Source: Psychrobacter sp. bablab_jr014 (GTDB lineage: Bacteria > Pseudomonadota > Gammaproteobacteria > Pseudomonadales > Moraxellaceae). From it: a stretch of 64,000 nt of DNA. Shown one piece after another: positions 45,765 through 55,374 of the stretch; position 1 is the first letter of the stretch; each line of letters begins with the position of its first letter. The notes under the pieces are model-generated. The model had not been told where the DNA came from, searched no databases, and saw nothing but the letters and a program-made list of their open reading frames with translations. The position numbers and the translations under genes were made by a program. Location: positions 123,103-187,102 of the forward strand of contig NZ_JACDXT010000049.1 in NCBI RefSeq assembly GCF_016464015.1. The letters are read 5' to 3'.

Positions 45765-46787
45765 TTAATAGCTATCAAGTAACGTCTGTAATGAGGTGCT
45801 AAACAATTCGCCATGTGACTGGCCATAAGACTGAGCGTGGCAGCGTTTGCCAAAATAGGCACAAACCTGCTGGCCGAATTGTGCTTTGTCATCGTTAACG
45901 GTTGAGTCCTCTTCTGCCCGTTGAGTGGCAGATTGACTAAAGGTCAGGCGCACACTTGGCACGCTGTCTGTCCCCTTATTAGCGCACTGATAGGTTTGCC
46001 AACGTGTGAGCATGGCTTTATCGTCCCACCATAATGAAGGATCCGCGCTGTCATAATGTTGATAAGCCTCTGGATGTTCAAGTAGCGTATACAGCACAAA
46101 CAGTCCGCCGTATGAATGTCCCCACAAGGCTTCATGTGTGGGCTGCTGTGGCAACTGTTTATACACCCATGGTTTGATTTTAGTTTCGATGAGCTGATAG
46201 AACGATTCTGCGCCGCCGTTCAATCGCGCTCTTTCCGCCTCTTTAAATGCCGCTGGCATCTCTTCGCTAGGCTCATTTGCTACTCTTGGTGGCGTATAAT
46301 CATAAGCCCGCGCATCAACATCAAACCGATAAGGCACTTGATAACCAATAAACACTAAGACAGGCGCAGATTGCTCTGATAGACGCTTCAGTCCTGCTTT
46401 ATCCAGTTCATCTAGTGCTGCATTACCATCAAGCATATACAGCACTTTATGATGGTTTTGGTTGCTTGCCACTTTTGGTATGCCCAGCCACACACGATAG
46501 TGCCTCGGCTTGGCATATTGCTCATTATCTGCTTTATCTACCTTTGGTGCAGGCGCTATAAAATCCTGCGACATAAAATGATAGCCGCTGTCTTTTGCAT
46601 ACAACAGCTGCATATCTACAGGTGTGGTTAAGTCAGGTTTTGCCATTGCTTCGATACTCATCACCCCCATTGCTATCATCATAAATACAGATACTGCTTT
46701 TCTTTTGAAACGTCCCTGTACTTGGTATGCTGTGCAGCGCAGTTTATTGTCAAATGCATTACTGTCTTGCCCCATTTGTAGCCTCAT
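45765..46787 (-). CDS. Siderophore-esterase-like alpha/beta hydrolase
   Basis: Up to 340 residues with an N-terminal hydrophobic signal (SVFMMIAMGVMSIEAMA), so exported to the periplasm. The catalytic serine is in WGHSYGGLF and the late His in SYGQSHGELF, the Fes/IroE-like esterase pattern. Such enzymes open ferric siderophore esters after uptake. A Fur-box-like site lies 120 bp upstream and the TonB receptor nearby supports iron release. The exact start among several ATGs is uncertain. Confidence 0.8.
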   Translation of the reverse strand: MRLQMGQDSNAFDNKLRCTAYQVQGRFKRKAVSVFMMIAMGVMSIEAMAKPDLTTPVDMQLLYAKDSGYHFMSQDFIAPAPKVDKADNEQYAKPRHYRVWLGIPKVASNQNHHKVLYMLDGNAALDELDKAGLKRLSEQSAPVLVFIGYQVPYRFDVDARAYDYTPPRVANEPSEEMPAAFKEAERARLNGGAESFYQLIETKIKPWVYKQLPQQPTHEALWGHSYGGLFVLYTLLEHPEAYQHYDSADPSLWWDDKAMLTRWQTYQCANKGTDSVPSVRLTFSQSATQRAEEDSTVNDDKAQFGQQVCAYFGKRCHAQSYGQSHGELFSTSLQTLLDSY

Positions 46788-46904
46788 TACTTATTGTCTT
46801 ATTTTTATGCCGCAGCTTTAGGGCATGTCATCCGCTTATTTTAATGCCATTATCTTTAGCAAAGATGATTGACATCTCGTTACATTATAGTAATAATAAA
46901 TAGG

Positions 46905-46925
46905 ATGATAATAATTATCAATATT
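46905..46925. promoter_or_regulatory. Fur-box-like site
   Basis: GATAATAATTATCAATATT matches the Fur consensus pattern of repeated GATAAT hexamers at most positions. It sits between the divergent esterase and lipoprotein genes and could control both. Confidence 0.7.
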
Positions 46926-47005
46926 ATTTTCATTTGTCCTTTTCTTTAGACAGTCACAGCGTCTCTACACACCTCTACTCTTCTTATTATTAATAGGTTT
47001 TACGC

Positions 47006-47737
47006 ATGTCTTTATCCATTAAATCATTATCTTTATCTGTCCTTTGTGTGTCTTTAGGACTGACAGGTTGTCAAAGTCTAAATACGCATAACACTGCTGC
47101 ACCGACCGTCGCCGCGCACGGATTGATGCAAACACAAAGTCATTATGGCCATGCCCGTAGCTTGACTATTAATAAGACAGACTACCCAGTCTCTGAGACA
47201 TCGGCGCGTCTGCTGGTCAATAATGCAAAAACCGCGCCTGAATTGGTAGCAGATATTTTTGATGGAAAAGCACAGCGCGCAGTACCTGGCTATCAGCTGA
47301 TGGTGATGAATCGTACCAGCTCAGTCGCAGCCGAAGCACGTACGTTAGAGGATGGCCGCGTGATGGACAACCGCATGATTCATCGCGGCAGCAAGGCATT
47401 GATTGGTATTCCTGTGACTGATGGCAAAGCCCAATTAGACCAAGCTCAGTTATTAAGTTTTGATGTGATTTATGATGACCCTACCAAAGCACTGCCAAAA
47501 GGCGAAGCGCTCAAACCACGCGGCACAAAGCTCACCAAACGAGATACCCCCGTTACTGACCAAAAAGTCACCATCAATTCTTTGACACTACCGAATTTTG
47601 TAAGTGGTGAAACCTCAGGCGGTGGTATTGACTATAGTGCAGAGGCCATTGTCGATGGCAAACTGGTCACTGCGAGCGCCAACAGCAGCTTTGATATCTT
47701 TTATACCACGACGCCTGAGACGGCTCGCGGATTTTAA
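47006..47737 (+). CDS. Iron-locus lipoprotein of unknown function
   Basis: 243 residues with lipobox LGLTGCQSL (Cys about residue 22). I do not recognise the family. The rest is a soluble, beta-rich-looking domain without repeats; VPGYQLMVMNRTSSVAAEARTL and TSGGGIDYSAEAIVDGKL are distinctive blocks. Sits downstream of the Fur-box region and 240 bp before the TonB receptor. A role in periplasmic handling of iron or siderophore is a guess from context. Two small GC hairpins follow its stop (47771-47805). Confidence 0.8.
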   Translation: MSLSIKSLSLSVLCVSLGLTGCQSLNTHNTAAPTVAAHGLMQTQSHYGHARSLTINKTDYPVSETSARLLVNNAKTAPELVADIFDGKAQRAVPGYQLMVMNRTSSVAAEARTLEDGRVMDNRMIHRGSKALIGIPVTDGKAQLDQAQLLSFDVIYDDPTKALPKGEALKPRGTKLTKRDTPVTDQKVTINSLTLPNFVSGETSGGGIDYSAEAIVDGKLVTASANSSFDIFYTTTPETARGF

Positions 47738-47976
47738 TACTTTCTTAGGCAACAACTTTACTATGGCTGTGGCGCTTGTATAGCGCCGCAACCATGACTA
47801 TGGTTATGATGAGCGAATCGATATAAAACGATTATAGCGTGTGGCATTCGCCAAAAACGACGGCTAAGGCAAGTACTATCATTGGTAACGTATCGTTTTT
47901 ATTGAGAATGAATCATAGCCATCTTACCTACTTCTTATCTTGTTTTTTGTTTCTCAATTATATTTTAAGATATTTT

Positions 47977-50166
47977 ATGACCACACATCTCCCCACAATG
48001 GCCACTCTCCGACCCTTTCGTTTAAGTTCACTTTGTTACGCGCTACTGCCACTATTATCCTTGTCTGTTAGCAGTGCTCATGCTGCGGAGACCACCGAAG
48101 ATGCGCCGAGTGCGACGCTAGATACTATCGTGGTCAAAGCAAACCCGCTGTATCGTCTGGATACCAGTTATGACAATGATTTATACAGTGCCAACGTGGC
48201 TACTGTCGGCACGAAAATTCCTGACTATTTAGAAAATATCCCCCAATCTATCAGTGTGATTACGAAAGCCAAAATCGAAGATACCAACGTCAATACCTTA
48301 GACCAAATTGCTAAGCGCACTCCAGGACTCCGAGTACTACAAAACGATGACGGCCGTTCCTCGATTTTTTCACGCGGTTATGAGTATGACCAATACAGTA
48401 TTGATGGGCTTAGTGCGCCGATGGCCAGTATCAATGGTACCCTACCGAATCTGGCCCCATTTGAACGAGTAGAAGTGTTGCGTGGCCCTTCAGGGTTATT
48501 TAACGCCGCATCAGAACTTGGCGGCGTCGTCAACTTGGTGCGCAAGCGCGGAGAAGCTGGCGGCGAGCAGACCCTAAAAGCCAGTATCAGCGACCCGAAA
48601 GGCTATGAGGTCATGGCAGACGTACAAGGCAGCTTAAGCGAAGACGACAGCTTGGTCGGCCGCAGCGTCATTCAGTATGACAGACAAGCCAACCCTATTG
48701 TTGATGATATTGATGGTGAAGATAATGACAATAGCAGTGCTTACTTTAGTATAGACAAGCGACTCAACGACACCACAGCAATAGGTGCAGGCTATCTCTA
48801 TCAGGAGCGCAATATCACGCCCAACAATGGCTTACCCACAGCAGCAGATGGCTCACTGTTGTCGCTACCTAATGATGACTTTTATGGTGCACGCTGGAAT
48901 GATTTTAGTAGCAAAAGCAATGATGTTTTTGCTGACCTACAGCATCAGCTTCCCAGTAAAGGCATTGTCAGTGCTGGTGTGCGCTACTCTGACCGCAAAT
49001 CTGACTACAACTATGCCTTCGCTGGTAGTGCACTGAGTAATGGCACGACCAATGTGGCAGGGACTAGCGGCGATATTGACGAAAACTCGATTTCTGCAGA
49101 CATCAGTCTTAGTCAGCCCTTTGTGACAGGTAAGACGCAAAGTGAATATGTCATTGGTATGGACTATAAACGCTTCAATGTCGATAGCGCCCGTGCCAGT
49201 TCAAGAGCGTTAGCCAAATCATTGACCGCCTCACAAATCAATGATTTAGGTTATATTGATATTTTGCAAGAAGCCCGTAATGGCACGGACGGCTATCGCT
49301 TGACGCATACCGAAAACACCCTACGAGAACTGGGGTTATATGCTAAGGTGAACTACAAGCTCTTAGAGCGCTTGTCATTAATTGCAGGTGGCCGCATCAG
49401 CAACTATGAGGTCGATAGTGAAAACAAGGTGACAGGCACCACCGCCAGCATCAGCGATGACCATCACACCACAGGTTATGGCGCGCTGGTCTATGAGCTG
49501 ACGCCAAGCATCAATGCTTATGGCAGTTATACGCAAGCCTTTGCACCGCAGTACGTGGCGGATGTTAACGGCGATCTACTCAAACCGCGTGAAGGCGAGC
49601 AGTTTGAGATTGGCCTAAAAGGCAACTGGCAAGATACCCTTTCTGCACGGTTAAGTGCCTATCGTATGACTGACGAGAATGCTGCTGCCACTACAACGAG
49701 CGGCGATCAAGTTGCCTTGGGTGAACGCGAAATGCAAGGTTTTGAAGTCGAGTTTAATGGTGAGATTACGCCAGACTGGCAGTTGTCCGCAGGTTATACC
49801 TATCTAGATAGTGATATCAAGCAAGCCTCAACAACCAGCGATGATGGTATTTTCCTATTGATGCCTAAGCACTCAGCCAACTTATGGACGACTTATAAAG
49901 TTAATAATGTACTTGCCCAACCGCTGACTGTGGGTCTGGGTATCGATGCTGTTGGTTCATTCTCTTCTTCAAATGGTATCGAAGCCGATAGCTACTATAC
50001 TTGGGAAGCTATGGCCAGCTACCCGTTTAGCGAGCAGCTAACGGGACAAATTAATGTCTACAATCTACTCGATGATGATCACTATGTTCGTGTTGGCGCA
50101 GTCAATACCTTTAATATTCCAGGTGACGGCCGCGAGTTTAAAGCGTCATTAACCTATAAATTTTAA
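47977..50166 (+). CDS. TonB-dependent siderophore receptor
   Basis: 729 residues from ATG 47977. A signal peptide (LLPLLSLSVSSAHA) precedes a TonB-box-like LDTIVVKA, then the plug (NIPQSISVITKAKIED, VEVLRGPSGLFNAASELGGVVNLV) and a 22-strand barrel ending in Phe (ASLTYKF). The plug is of the FhuE/FpvA siderophore type. A GAGAATGAATCAT motif about 75 bp upstream could be a weak second Fur site. Frame open from 47839 is not supported. Confidence 0.9.
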   Translation: MTTHLPTMATLRPFRLSSLCYALLPLLSLSVSSAHAAETTEDAPSATLDTIVVKANPLYRLDTSYDNDLYSANVATVGTKIPDYLENIPQSISVITKAKIEDTNVNTLDQIAKRTPGLRVLQNDDGRSSIFSRGYEYDQYSIDGLSAPMASINGTLPNLAPFERVEVLRGPSGLFNAASELGGVVNLVRKRGEAGGEQTLKASISDPKGYEVMADVQGSLSEDDSLVGRSVIQYDRQANPIVDDIDGEDNDNSSAYFSIDKRLNDTTAIGAGYLYQERNITPNNGLPTAADGSLLSLPNDDFYGARWNDFSSKSNDVFADLQHQLPSKGIVSAGVRYSDRKSDYNYAFAGSALSNGTTNVAGTSGDIDENSISADISLSQPFVTGKTQSEYVIGMDYKRFNVDSARASSRALAKSLTASQINDLGYIDILQEARNGTDGYRLTHTENTLRELGLYAKVNYKLLERLSLIAGGRISNYEVDSENKVTGTTASISDDHHTTGYGALVYELTPSINAYGSYTQAFAPQYVADVNGDLLKPREGEQFEIGLKGNWQDTLSARLSAYRMTDENAAATTTSGDQVALGEREMQGFEVEFNGEITPDWQLSAGYTYLDSDIKQASTTSDDGIFLLMPKHSANLWTTYKVNNVLAQPLTVGLGIDAVGSFSSSNGIEADSYYTWEAMASYPFSEQLTGQINVYNLLDDDHYVRVGAVNTFNIPGDGREFKASLTYKF

Positions 50167-50186
50167 ACACGCTGTATTATCAGACG

Positions 50187-50214
50187 ATAATGGCGCAGCA
50201 CACTGCGCCATTAT
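50187..50214. terminator. Hairpin between TonB receptor and PAP2 genes
   Basis: ATAATGGCGCAG and CTGCGCCATTAT form a perfect 12-bp stem with a 4-base loop between convergent genes. The T-run is weak on both strands, so termination may be partial. Confidence 0.65.
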
Positions 50215-50228
50215 TGCTATTAAATCCA

Positions 50229-51068
50229 CTAAGCCAAAGGCACACGGCGATAAAACACCCACGCCAGTATGCAAACCAGCGCCCATGACAGCAGCATCGA
50301 CACCAGCGTATGACTGAAAAAGTGGTCGCCAATCATCATCTTATACAGCCCCATTACCCAGCCAAGCGCCAGCACTACGCCCAGTATCCATGTACGGTAA
50401 GCACGCATACGCGGTAGATACGCGAGCGCCAATAAGCCAAAACCCGCACTGGCATGTGCCGCAGGAAAACACTTGGCATCACTGTGCATGGCAATATCTT
50501 GCCATAGACTCAGATACTGCGCAGCGCCACCGAAGATAGACAGCTGATTGGGACAGCTGACGTGCGTCGCCGCTTTTAACAGTCCAATGATGCTCGGAAC
50601 CGTGATGATGCTCGCCAGCAAATAGCCAATATCCCGCGTAGCGAGAAATGGCGTGGGTGATGGACTCAGACAGTCACCCCGCACCGCACACACAGTCCGC
50701 TTAGGCATATAGCGCTTTTGCGCATACCGTACAATCAGTACACCTAGAAGATATATGCCAAAAAAAATCAGCGCCGTTTTGGGCAAATGATAAAACACCA
50801 ACGCATACGGCTCGCTGCCTTTGGTAATCAGCCACGTACCATGCTGATAAAACAGCTGACTGATAGCGACGTCCATCGCGCTGTGCTCAGTTGCCCATGT
50901 CGCAAGGATAGCGAGCAGCAGTAAGCCTATGGCGTGAATGGCTAAGCGGTCATGCACACTGGTGCTCGGCTGAGCGCCTAGCCGACTTTTTGTTAATACG
51001 GGAGGCGGTGTGTGCGAATGGTCGTGCGCGGTGGGTGTCTCATGCGTATTGTGGGCAGAATGCGTCAT
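50229..51068 (-). CDS. PAP2-family lipid phosphatase beside eptA
   Basis: 279 residues with a His-rich cytoplasmic N terminus. Phosphatase signatures: KAATHVSCPN, CFPAAHASAGF and GDHFFSHTLVSM (variant forms of the KX6RP/PSGH/SRX5H set). It is divergent from eptA; the shared region has two PmrA-box-like sites. A role in lipid A 1-phosphate removal (LpxE-like) or undecaprenyl phosphate recycling is likely but not resolved. Confidence 0.82.
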   Translation of the reverse strand: MTHSAHNTHETPTAHDHSHTPPPVLTKSRLGAQPSTSVHDRLAIHAIGLLLLAILATWATEHSAMDVAISQLFYQHGTWLITKGSEPYALVFYHLPKTALIFFGIYLLGVLIVRYAQKRYMPKRTVCAVRGDCLSPSPTPFLATRDIGYLLASIITVPSIIGLLKAATHVSCPNQLSIFGGAAQYLSLWQDIAMHSDAKCFPAAHASAGFGLLALAYLPRMRAYRTWILGVVLALGWVMGLYKMMIGDHFFSHTLVSMLLSWALVCILAWVFYRRVPLA

Positions 51069-51164
51069 CAGTAGCGATACTCTTATGCAGTCATAAAATT
51101 AAGCAAGAAAAATCAATGACGCTTAGCCTAGCAAGGCGTTTGTTAAGATGTTGTGAAGCTCGCC

Positions 51165-51181
51165 GTTAACTAACTATTAAC
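51165..51181. promoter_or_regulatory. PmrA-box-like site 1
   Basis: GTTAAC - N5 - ATTAAC. Two hexamers spaced 5 bp, the architecture of PmrA (BasR) boxes. It is nearer the PAP2 gene. Confidence 0.55.
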
Positions 51182-51290
51182 TAAGGCGTAATCCATCACA
51201 TAAAAGGACAAGTTGAATAAGCAAGCAGCAGAATAACAGTTGAATAACCGTTAAATAAACATGGAGACACAAAGACAATAAAAGACGATG

Positions 51291-51307
51291 TTAACGCCAT
51301 CTTAACG
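51291..51307 (+). promoter_or_regulatory. PmrA-box-like site 2
   Basis: GTTAAC - N5 - CTTAAC about 35 bp before the eptA start codon, a fitting place for activation by the PmrA-like regulator encoded in the same operon. Confidence 0.6.
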
Positions 51308-51342
51308 CGGGGATTGCTACTCTGCATGCTTTAGTCTGACAG

Positions 51343-52998
51343 ATGCGTGATGACATGACCACACAATCCCCTTGGCTGCACAAGCTCTCGCCCGCCGCAC
51401 ACCCGATGCGTATGGATACCCTGATTATGCTGACGGCACTGTTTTTGGTAGCGAGCGCCAACATCAGTTTTTTTGCGCATATCTTGAAGGTGTATGACTT
51501 TAGGGGCAATATTGGCTTTGTCTTATCCACTGCTGGCGTTTTGTTTGGCTTGATGTGGCTGATTTTGCAGCTCTTATGCTATCGCTTTAGCTACCGTTTT
51601 GTGCTGGTGGTGATGGTCATTATCGCGGCAGTGTGCGCGTACTTTACCGACACGTATGGCACGGTGTTTGATAAAAACATGCTGATTAATGGTCTACAGA
51701 CCGACCAAGCTGAGGCCTTTGACTTATTAGCGCCTGCGTTTTTTATGCGTGTATTATTGTTTGGAATAGTGCCTGCGTTTTTGATTATTAAAACCAAAGT
51801 CGAGCTGCGTCCATGGCAACAAGCCAGCATTGCCAAAGCCATCACCATGTTGGCAGCGGTCGCGGTGGTTGGGCTGTGTCTGCTGCCCTTTGGTGACCAG
51901 TACGCGAGCTTTTTTCGTCAGCATAAGCCCATTCGCTATTACACCACGCCCATCACGCCCGTGTATTCTGCCTTTCGCCTCGGCAAAGACAGCTATGATG
52001 ATGCCAACCGCCCGACCTCGATGATTGCGCACGCAGAGGACGCCAAAAAAGTCGTGCAAGCGGCGGCAGGTAACGCAAGCAAGCCGAAGCTGATGGTGTT
52101 CGTGGTCGGTGAGACGGCACGCGCTGACCACATCAGCCTAAACGGCTACCCGCGCGATACCATGCCGCGCCTTGCCAAAGAGGACAACATCTATAGCTTT
52201 AAACAAGCGACCTCGTGCGGCACATCGACGGCGTATTCTGTGCCCTGTATGTTCAGCTATTTAAACCAAGCCGATTACGACATCGACACCGCCGACTATC
52301 ATGAAAACGTACTCGATACTTTGCAGCGTCTTGGGGTTACCGTGATTTGGCGCGATAACAACTCCAGCTCCAAAGGCGTCGCCGATAGGGTCAGTTACAC
52401 CGACTTTAAAGAACCCAAAACCAACCCCGTCTGTGATGTCGAGTGCCGTGACGTGGGGATGCTGACAGGTATGGATAAAATGGTGGACACCAAAGCGCCC
52501 AAAGACACGCTCATCGTGCTGCACCAGATGGGCAACCACGGACCTGCGTACTACAAGCGATATCCGTCACACTTTACCCATTTTACCCCTGTATGCAAAA
52601 GCAATGAGCTGTCACAATGCGACCAAAAAGCAGTAATTAATGGCTATGACAATGCCTTGCGCTATACCGATGACTTTTTGGCACAGACCATCGACGCGCT
52701 AAAGCCCTACGCCGATAAATATGATGTTATGATGGTTTATATGAGTGACCACGGCGAAAGCTTGGGCGAAAACAACATTTATTTGCATGGCTTACCGTAC
52801 CAAATCGCCCCCGACACGCAAAAGCACGTGCCGCTGATTATCTGGTCGCCTGAGAATAATGGCATTGACAGCGCACGCCTGCAAGCACAGACCACGCAGC
52901 CGATATCCCATGACGCAATTACCCCGTCCTTGCTGACGTTCTTTGACATCCAAACCAAAGAAACTGCAGGCGCACAAACGATGTTTACTTATAAGTGA
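51343..52998 (+). CDS. eptA: Lipid A phosphoethanolamine transferase
   Basis: Adds phosphoethanolamine to lipid A phosphates and lowers binding of cationic peptides. 551 residues: four to five N-terminal membrane helices, then a periplasmic sulfatase-fold domain with Zn motif VVGETARADHISLNGYPR, nucleophile Thr in SCGTSTAYSVPCMFS and SDHGESLGENNIYLHG. First gene of an eptA-pmrA-pmrB unit (8 bp to pmrA), as in Acinetobacter pmrCAB. Confidence 0.93.
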   Translation: MRDDMTTQSPWLHKLSPAAHPMRMDTLIMLTALFLVASANISFFAHILKVYDFRGNIGFVLSTAGVLFGLMWLILQLLCYRFSYRFVLVVMVIIAAVCAYFTDTYGTVFDKNMLINGLQTDQAEAFDLLAPAFFMRVLLFGIVPAFLIIKTKVELRPWQQASIAKAITMLAAVAVVGLCLLPFGDQYASFFRQHKPIRYYTTPITPVYSAFRLGKDSYDDANRPTSMIAHAEDAKKVVQAAAGNASKPKLMVFVVGETARADHISLNGYPRDTMPRLAKEDNIYSFKQATSCGTSTAYSVPCMFSYLNQADYDIDTADYHENVLDTLQRLGVTVIWRDNNSSSKGVADRVSYTDFKEPKTNPVCDVECRDVGMLTGMDKMVDTKAPKDTLIVLHQMGNHGPAYYKRYPSHFTHFTPVCKSNELSQCDQKAVINGYDNALRYTDDFLAQTIDALKPYADKYDVMMVYMSDHGESLGENNIYLHGLPYQIAPDTQKHVPLIIWSPENNGIDSARLQAQTTQPISHDAITPSLLTFFDIQTKETAGAQTMFTYK

Positions 52999-53005
52999 TG
53001 TGCAT

Positions 53006-53746
53006 ATGTATAAGATACTGATTATTGAAGACAATCCCGATATCGTCGCCAATGTCTATGCCTTTTTTGAGGCGCAAGGCTACGAGCTGGACAATGCGTA
53101 TAATGGCGTGAGCGGTCTTGAGCTGGCAATCGCCAATCGCTATGACGTGATACTGCTGGACGTGATGCTGCCTGGTATGAACGGCACCAAACTGTGCCAA
53201 ACCCTACGCGCCGAGCATCATAACAAGACGCCGATTATTATGCTGACCGCCCGCGATACCGTCTCGGACAAGGTGATTGGCTTTGAAAGTGGTGCGGATG
53301 ATTATGTGGTCAAGCCATTCTCTCTCGTTGAGCTGGATGCGCGCATCAAAGCTCTTATTCGCCGCGACCAAAACGAGCATTTTGTGCACTTATTACAAGT
53401 GGGCGAATTACAGCTTGATACCGAGCGCCACACTGCCACGCGGGCAGGACACGCCTTGCGCCTGACGCCGACGGGATTTAAAATATTGCAGCTGCTAATG
53501 AATGCCGCGCCCAATGTGGTAACCAAAGCTGAGATTGAGGACAAAATCTGGGGTCGGGATATCCCTGACAGCGACGCGCTACGCACCCATGTCCACACTC
53601 TGCGCGCGCAGGTGGATAAGCCGTTTGCCCAGCCGATGATTACCACCCTTGCAGGTATTGGCTATCAGCTGGGCGCGGCAGACCATACGCCTGACGCTGC
53701 GCGAGCTTCCTCAACTGACCCTGTAAATGACACGGTCGCCGAATAA
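53006..53746 (+). CDS. pmrA: OmpR-family response regulator, PmrA-like
   Basis: About 246 residues. Receiver domain with acidic pocket IIEDN and phospho-Asp in DVILLDVMLPGMNG (near residue 51), Lys in VVKPF; winged-helix DNA-binding domain follows. I start at MYKILIIED (53006); the open frame to 52943 overlaps eptA. Expected to activate eptA through the boxes at 51165/51291. Confidence 0.9.
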   Translation: MYKILIIEDNPDIVANVYAFFEAQGYELDNAYNGVSGLELAIANRYDVILLDVMLPGMNGTKLCQTLRAEHHNKTPIIMLTARDTVSDKVIGFESGADDYVVKPFSLVELDARIKALIRRDQNEHFVHLLQVGELQLDTERHTATRAGHALRLTPTGFKILQLLMNAAPNVVTKAEIEDKIWGRDIPDSDALRTHVHTLRAQVDKPFAQPMITTLAGIGYQLGAADHTPDAARASSTDPVNDTVAE

Positions 53747-53782
53747 TAAAACATCAGCACCACCAAAAAGAGCGGCCTGAAT

Positions 53783-55072
53783 TTGTTTAATGCCATTGCC
53801 CAAAAAATCCGCCTGTCTTATTTTATATTTACCGCCATTGTGTGCGTGAGCTTTGTCAGTATTTTTTTATATGCTGGCATACATGTAGAACAAGCGCTGG
53901 TCAAAGGACGCTTGTTAGAAGAATTAAATAGCAGTCGAAATATGAGCGGTATACAATCGCACTACAGCGTAGAGCCTGGTATTGATATCTATCAATTTGC
54001 TCACGCACCTTTATTCTTACAAGCGCGCGCGACTGACACTGTACAAGAAATGCAGGTTACAGACTTTATGCATGCGGGGCGGGCTTATGATGGCGAGTTG
54101 CATTTTTTTACATATACTGACGGACAGACGCGCTATATCCTTACCTATTTACTCAGTGACCAAATCGTCTTGACCAACTACCCTGTATTAGCGACTTATG
54201 AAGACTTTGAAGCACTGTTTTTCAAGACCTTGCTCGGCGCGGTAGCGCTGAGTTTTTTGATTGCCATTGCTTTTGCCTACGTCTCTGCGCATCAGATTAC
54301 CAAGCCCTTATCGCGGCTTAAGCACGCGGTCGAGACGGACAATGAAAATCTTGGCGGCTTATTGCACCTGCCGTCTGAGGTCGGCGTTTTAGCGCGCGTC
54401 ATCGACACCAAAAACCGCAAGCTTGCAGACTACTTACAGCGCGAGCAGCTGTTTACAGGTGATGTCAGTCACGAGCTGCGCACGCCCTTGACCATCATCA
54501 TGGGCGCAGCCGAAGTGCTAGAAGCGCAGCTTCCCACCGATAGCCGTCAGCGCGAATTTACCCACCGCATCCACAGCACCGCCACTGAAACCTCAGAGAT
54601 TATCAGCGCCCTTTTGATGCTCTCGCGTGCGCCTGAAAAGCTCGACGCACCCATCACCCCACTACGCCCTATCATTGAGCATGAAGTCAGTCGCTTAGAT
54701 CACTTAATTAAGTATAAAGACGTGCGCTGCGAGCTGCTCACGGATAAAGACTACAGCGCCCACGCTCGCCCTGAGCTATTAAAGATGGCTATCGGCAATT
54801 TGATTAAAAATGCCTTTCAATACACCGATACAGGTACTGTCAGTATCTATGTTGACGTGCAGACCATCACCATCGATGACACAGGTAGCGGTATCGAAGA
54901 CACGCTACGTCCCCAACTGTTTGCACGTTTTGAACGCGGCAATGCTGAAGGTATTGATGGAAGTGGTTTAGGACTCAGTATCGTTCAGCGCATCATCCAG
55001 CATCTTGGCTGGGAGATTACCTATCAACCCAATATCCAAGGCGGCAGCACCTTTATCATCACCTATTATTAA
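53783..55072 (+). CDS. pmrB: Sensor histidine kinase, PmrB-like
   Basis: 429 residues. Two membrane helices flank a periplasmic domain of about 110 residues; HAMP; dimerisation His in GDVSHELRTPLTI; N box IGNLIKNAFQYT; G boxes DDTGSGIED and GSGLGLSIVQ. Starts with TTG (53783); no better ATG is available. The periplasmic loop shows no ExxE iron motif, so the signal may differ from Salmonella PmrB. Confidence 0.88.
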   Translation: MFNAIAQKIRLSYFIFTAIVCVSFVSIFLYAGIHVEQALVKGRLLEELNSSRNMSGIQSHYSVEPGIDIYQFAHAPLFLQARATDTVQEMQVTDFMHAGRAYDGELHFFTYTDGQTRYILTYLLSDQIVLTNYPVLATYEDFEALFFKTLLGAVALSFLIAIAFAYVSAHQITKPLSRLKHAVETDNENLGGLLHLPSEVGVLARVIDTKNRKLADYLQREQLFTGDVSHELRTPLTIIMGAAEVLEAQLPTDSRQREFTHRIHSTATETSEIISALLMLSRAPEKLDAPITPLRPIIEHEVSRLDHLIKYKDVRCELLTDKDYSAHARPELLKMAIGNLIKNAFQYTDTGTVSIYVDVQTITIDDTGSGIEDTLRPQLFARFERGNAEGIDGSGLGLSIVQRIIQHLGWEITYQPNIQGGSTFIITYY

Positions 55073-55374
55073 GCCCTTTTTTTGGATGGCTTGTGATTAT
55101 GAAGCAGAGGCAGACCTACCTTTGGCCTTTTTCATCTTAGTGTCTTTTTGAGCAGACTCACTGTTTATATTCATAAAACTTTTGGTTATATATTACAAGG
55201 CAGATATTAACCAGATATCCGCTGTTTACCAAACATTTAGCCATTTTTAGCTGATTTAGGCTCAAGCGTTTGACTTGAGGACACGCCCTAAGTGATAGTA
55301 AAACAAGGAGAAAGTATAAGTATAACGTTTTTGATAATGTTGGCCATAATTTAGCGCTTGAGTTGTTCATATCA
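55073..55374. other. Intergenic region between convergent kinase genes
   Basis: No gene supported. A CTCAAG/CTTGAG 6-bp hairpin (about 55260-55279) is the only clear structure; the rest is AT-rich. Confidence 0.45.

Noticed and set aside
47839..47976. 46-residue extension of the TonB receptor
   Set aside because: Not a signal peptide start; signal peptide follows the ATG at 47977.
51754..52131. 125-codon minus frame antisense to eptA
   Set aside because: His/Arg-rich shadow of eptA without start signals.
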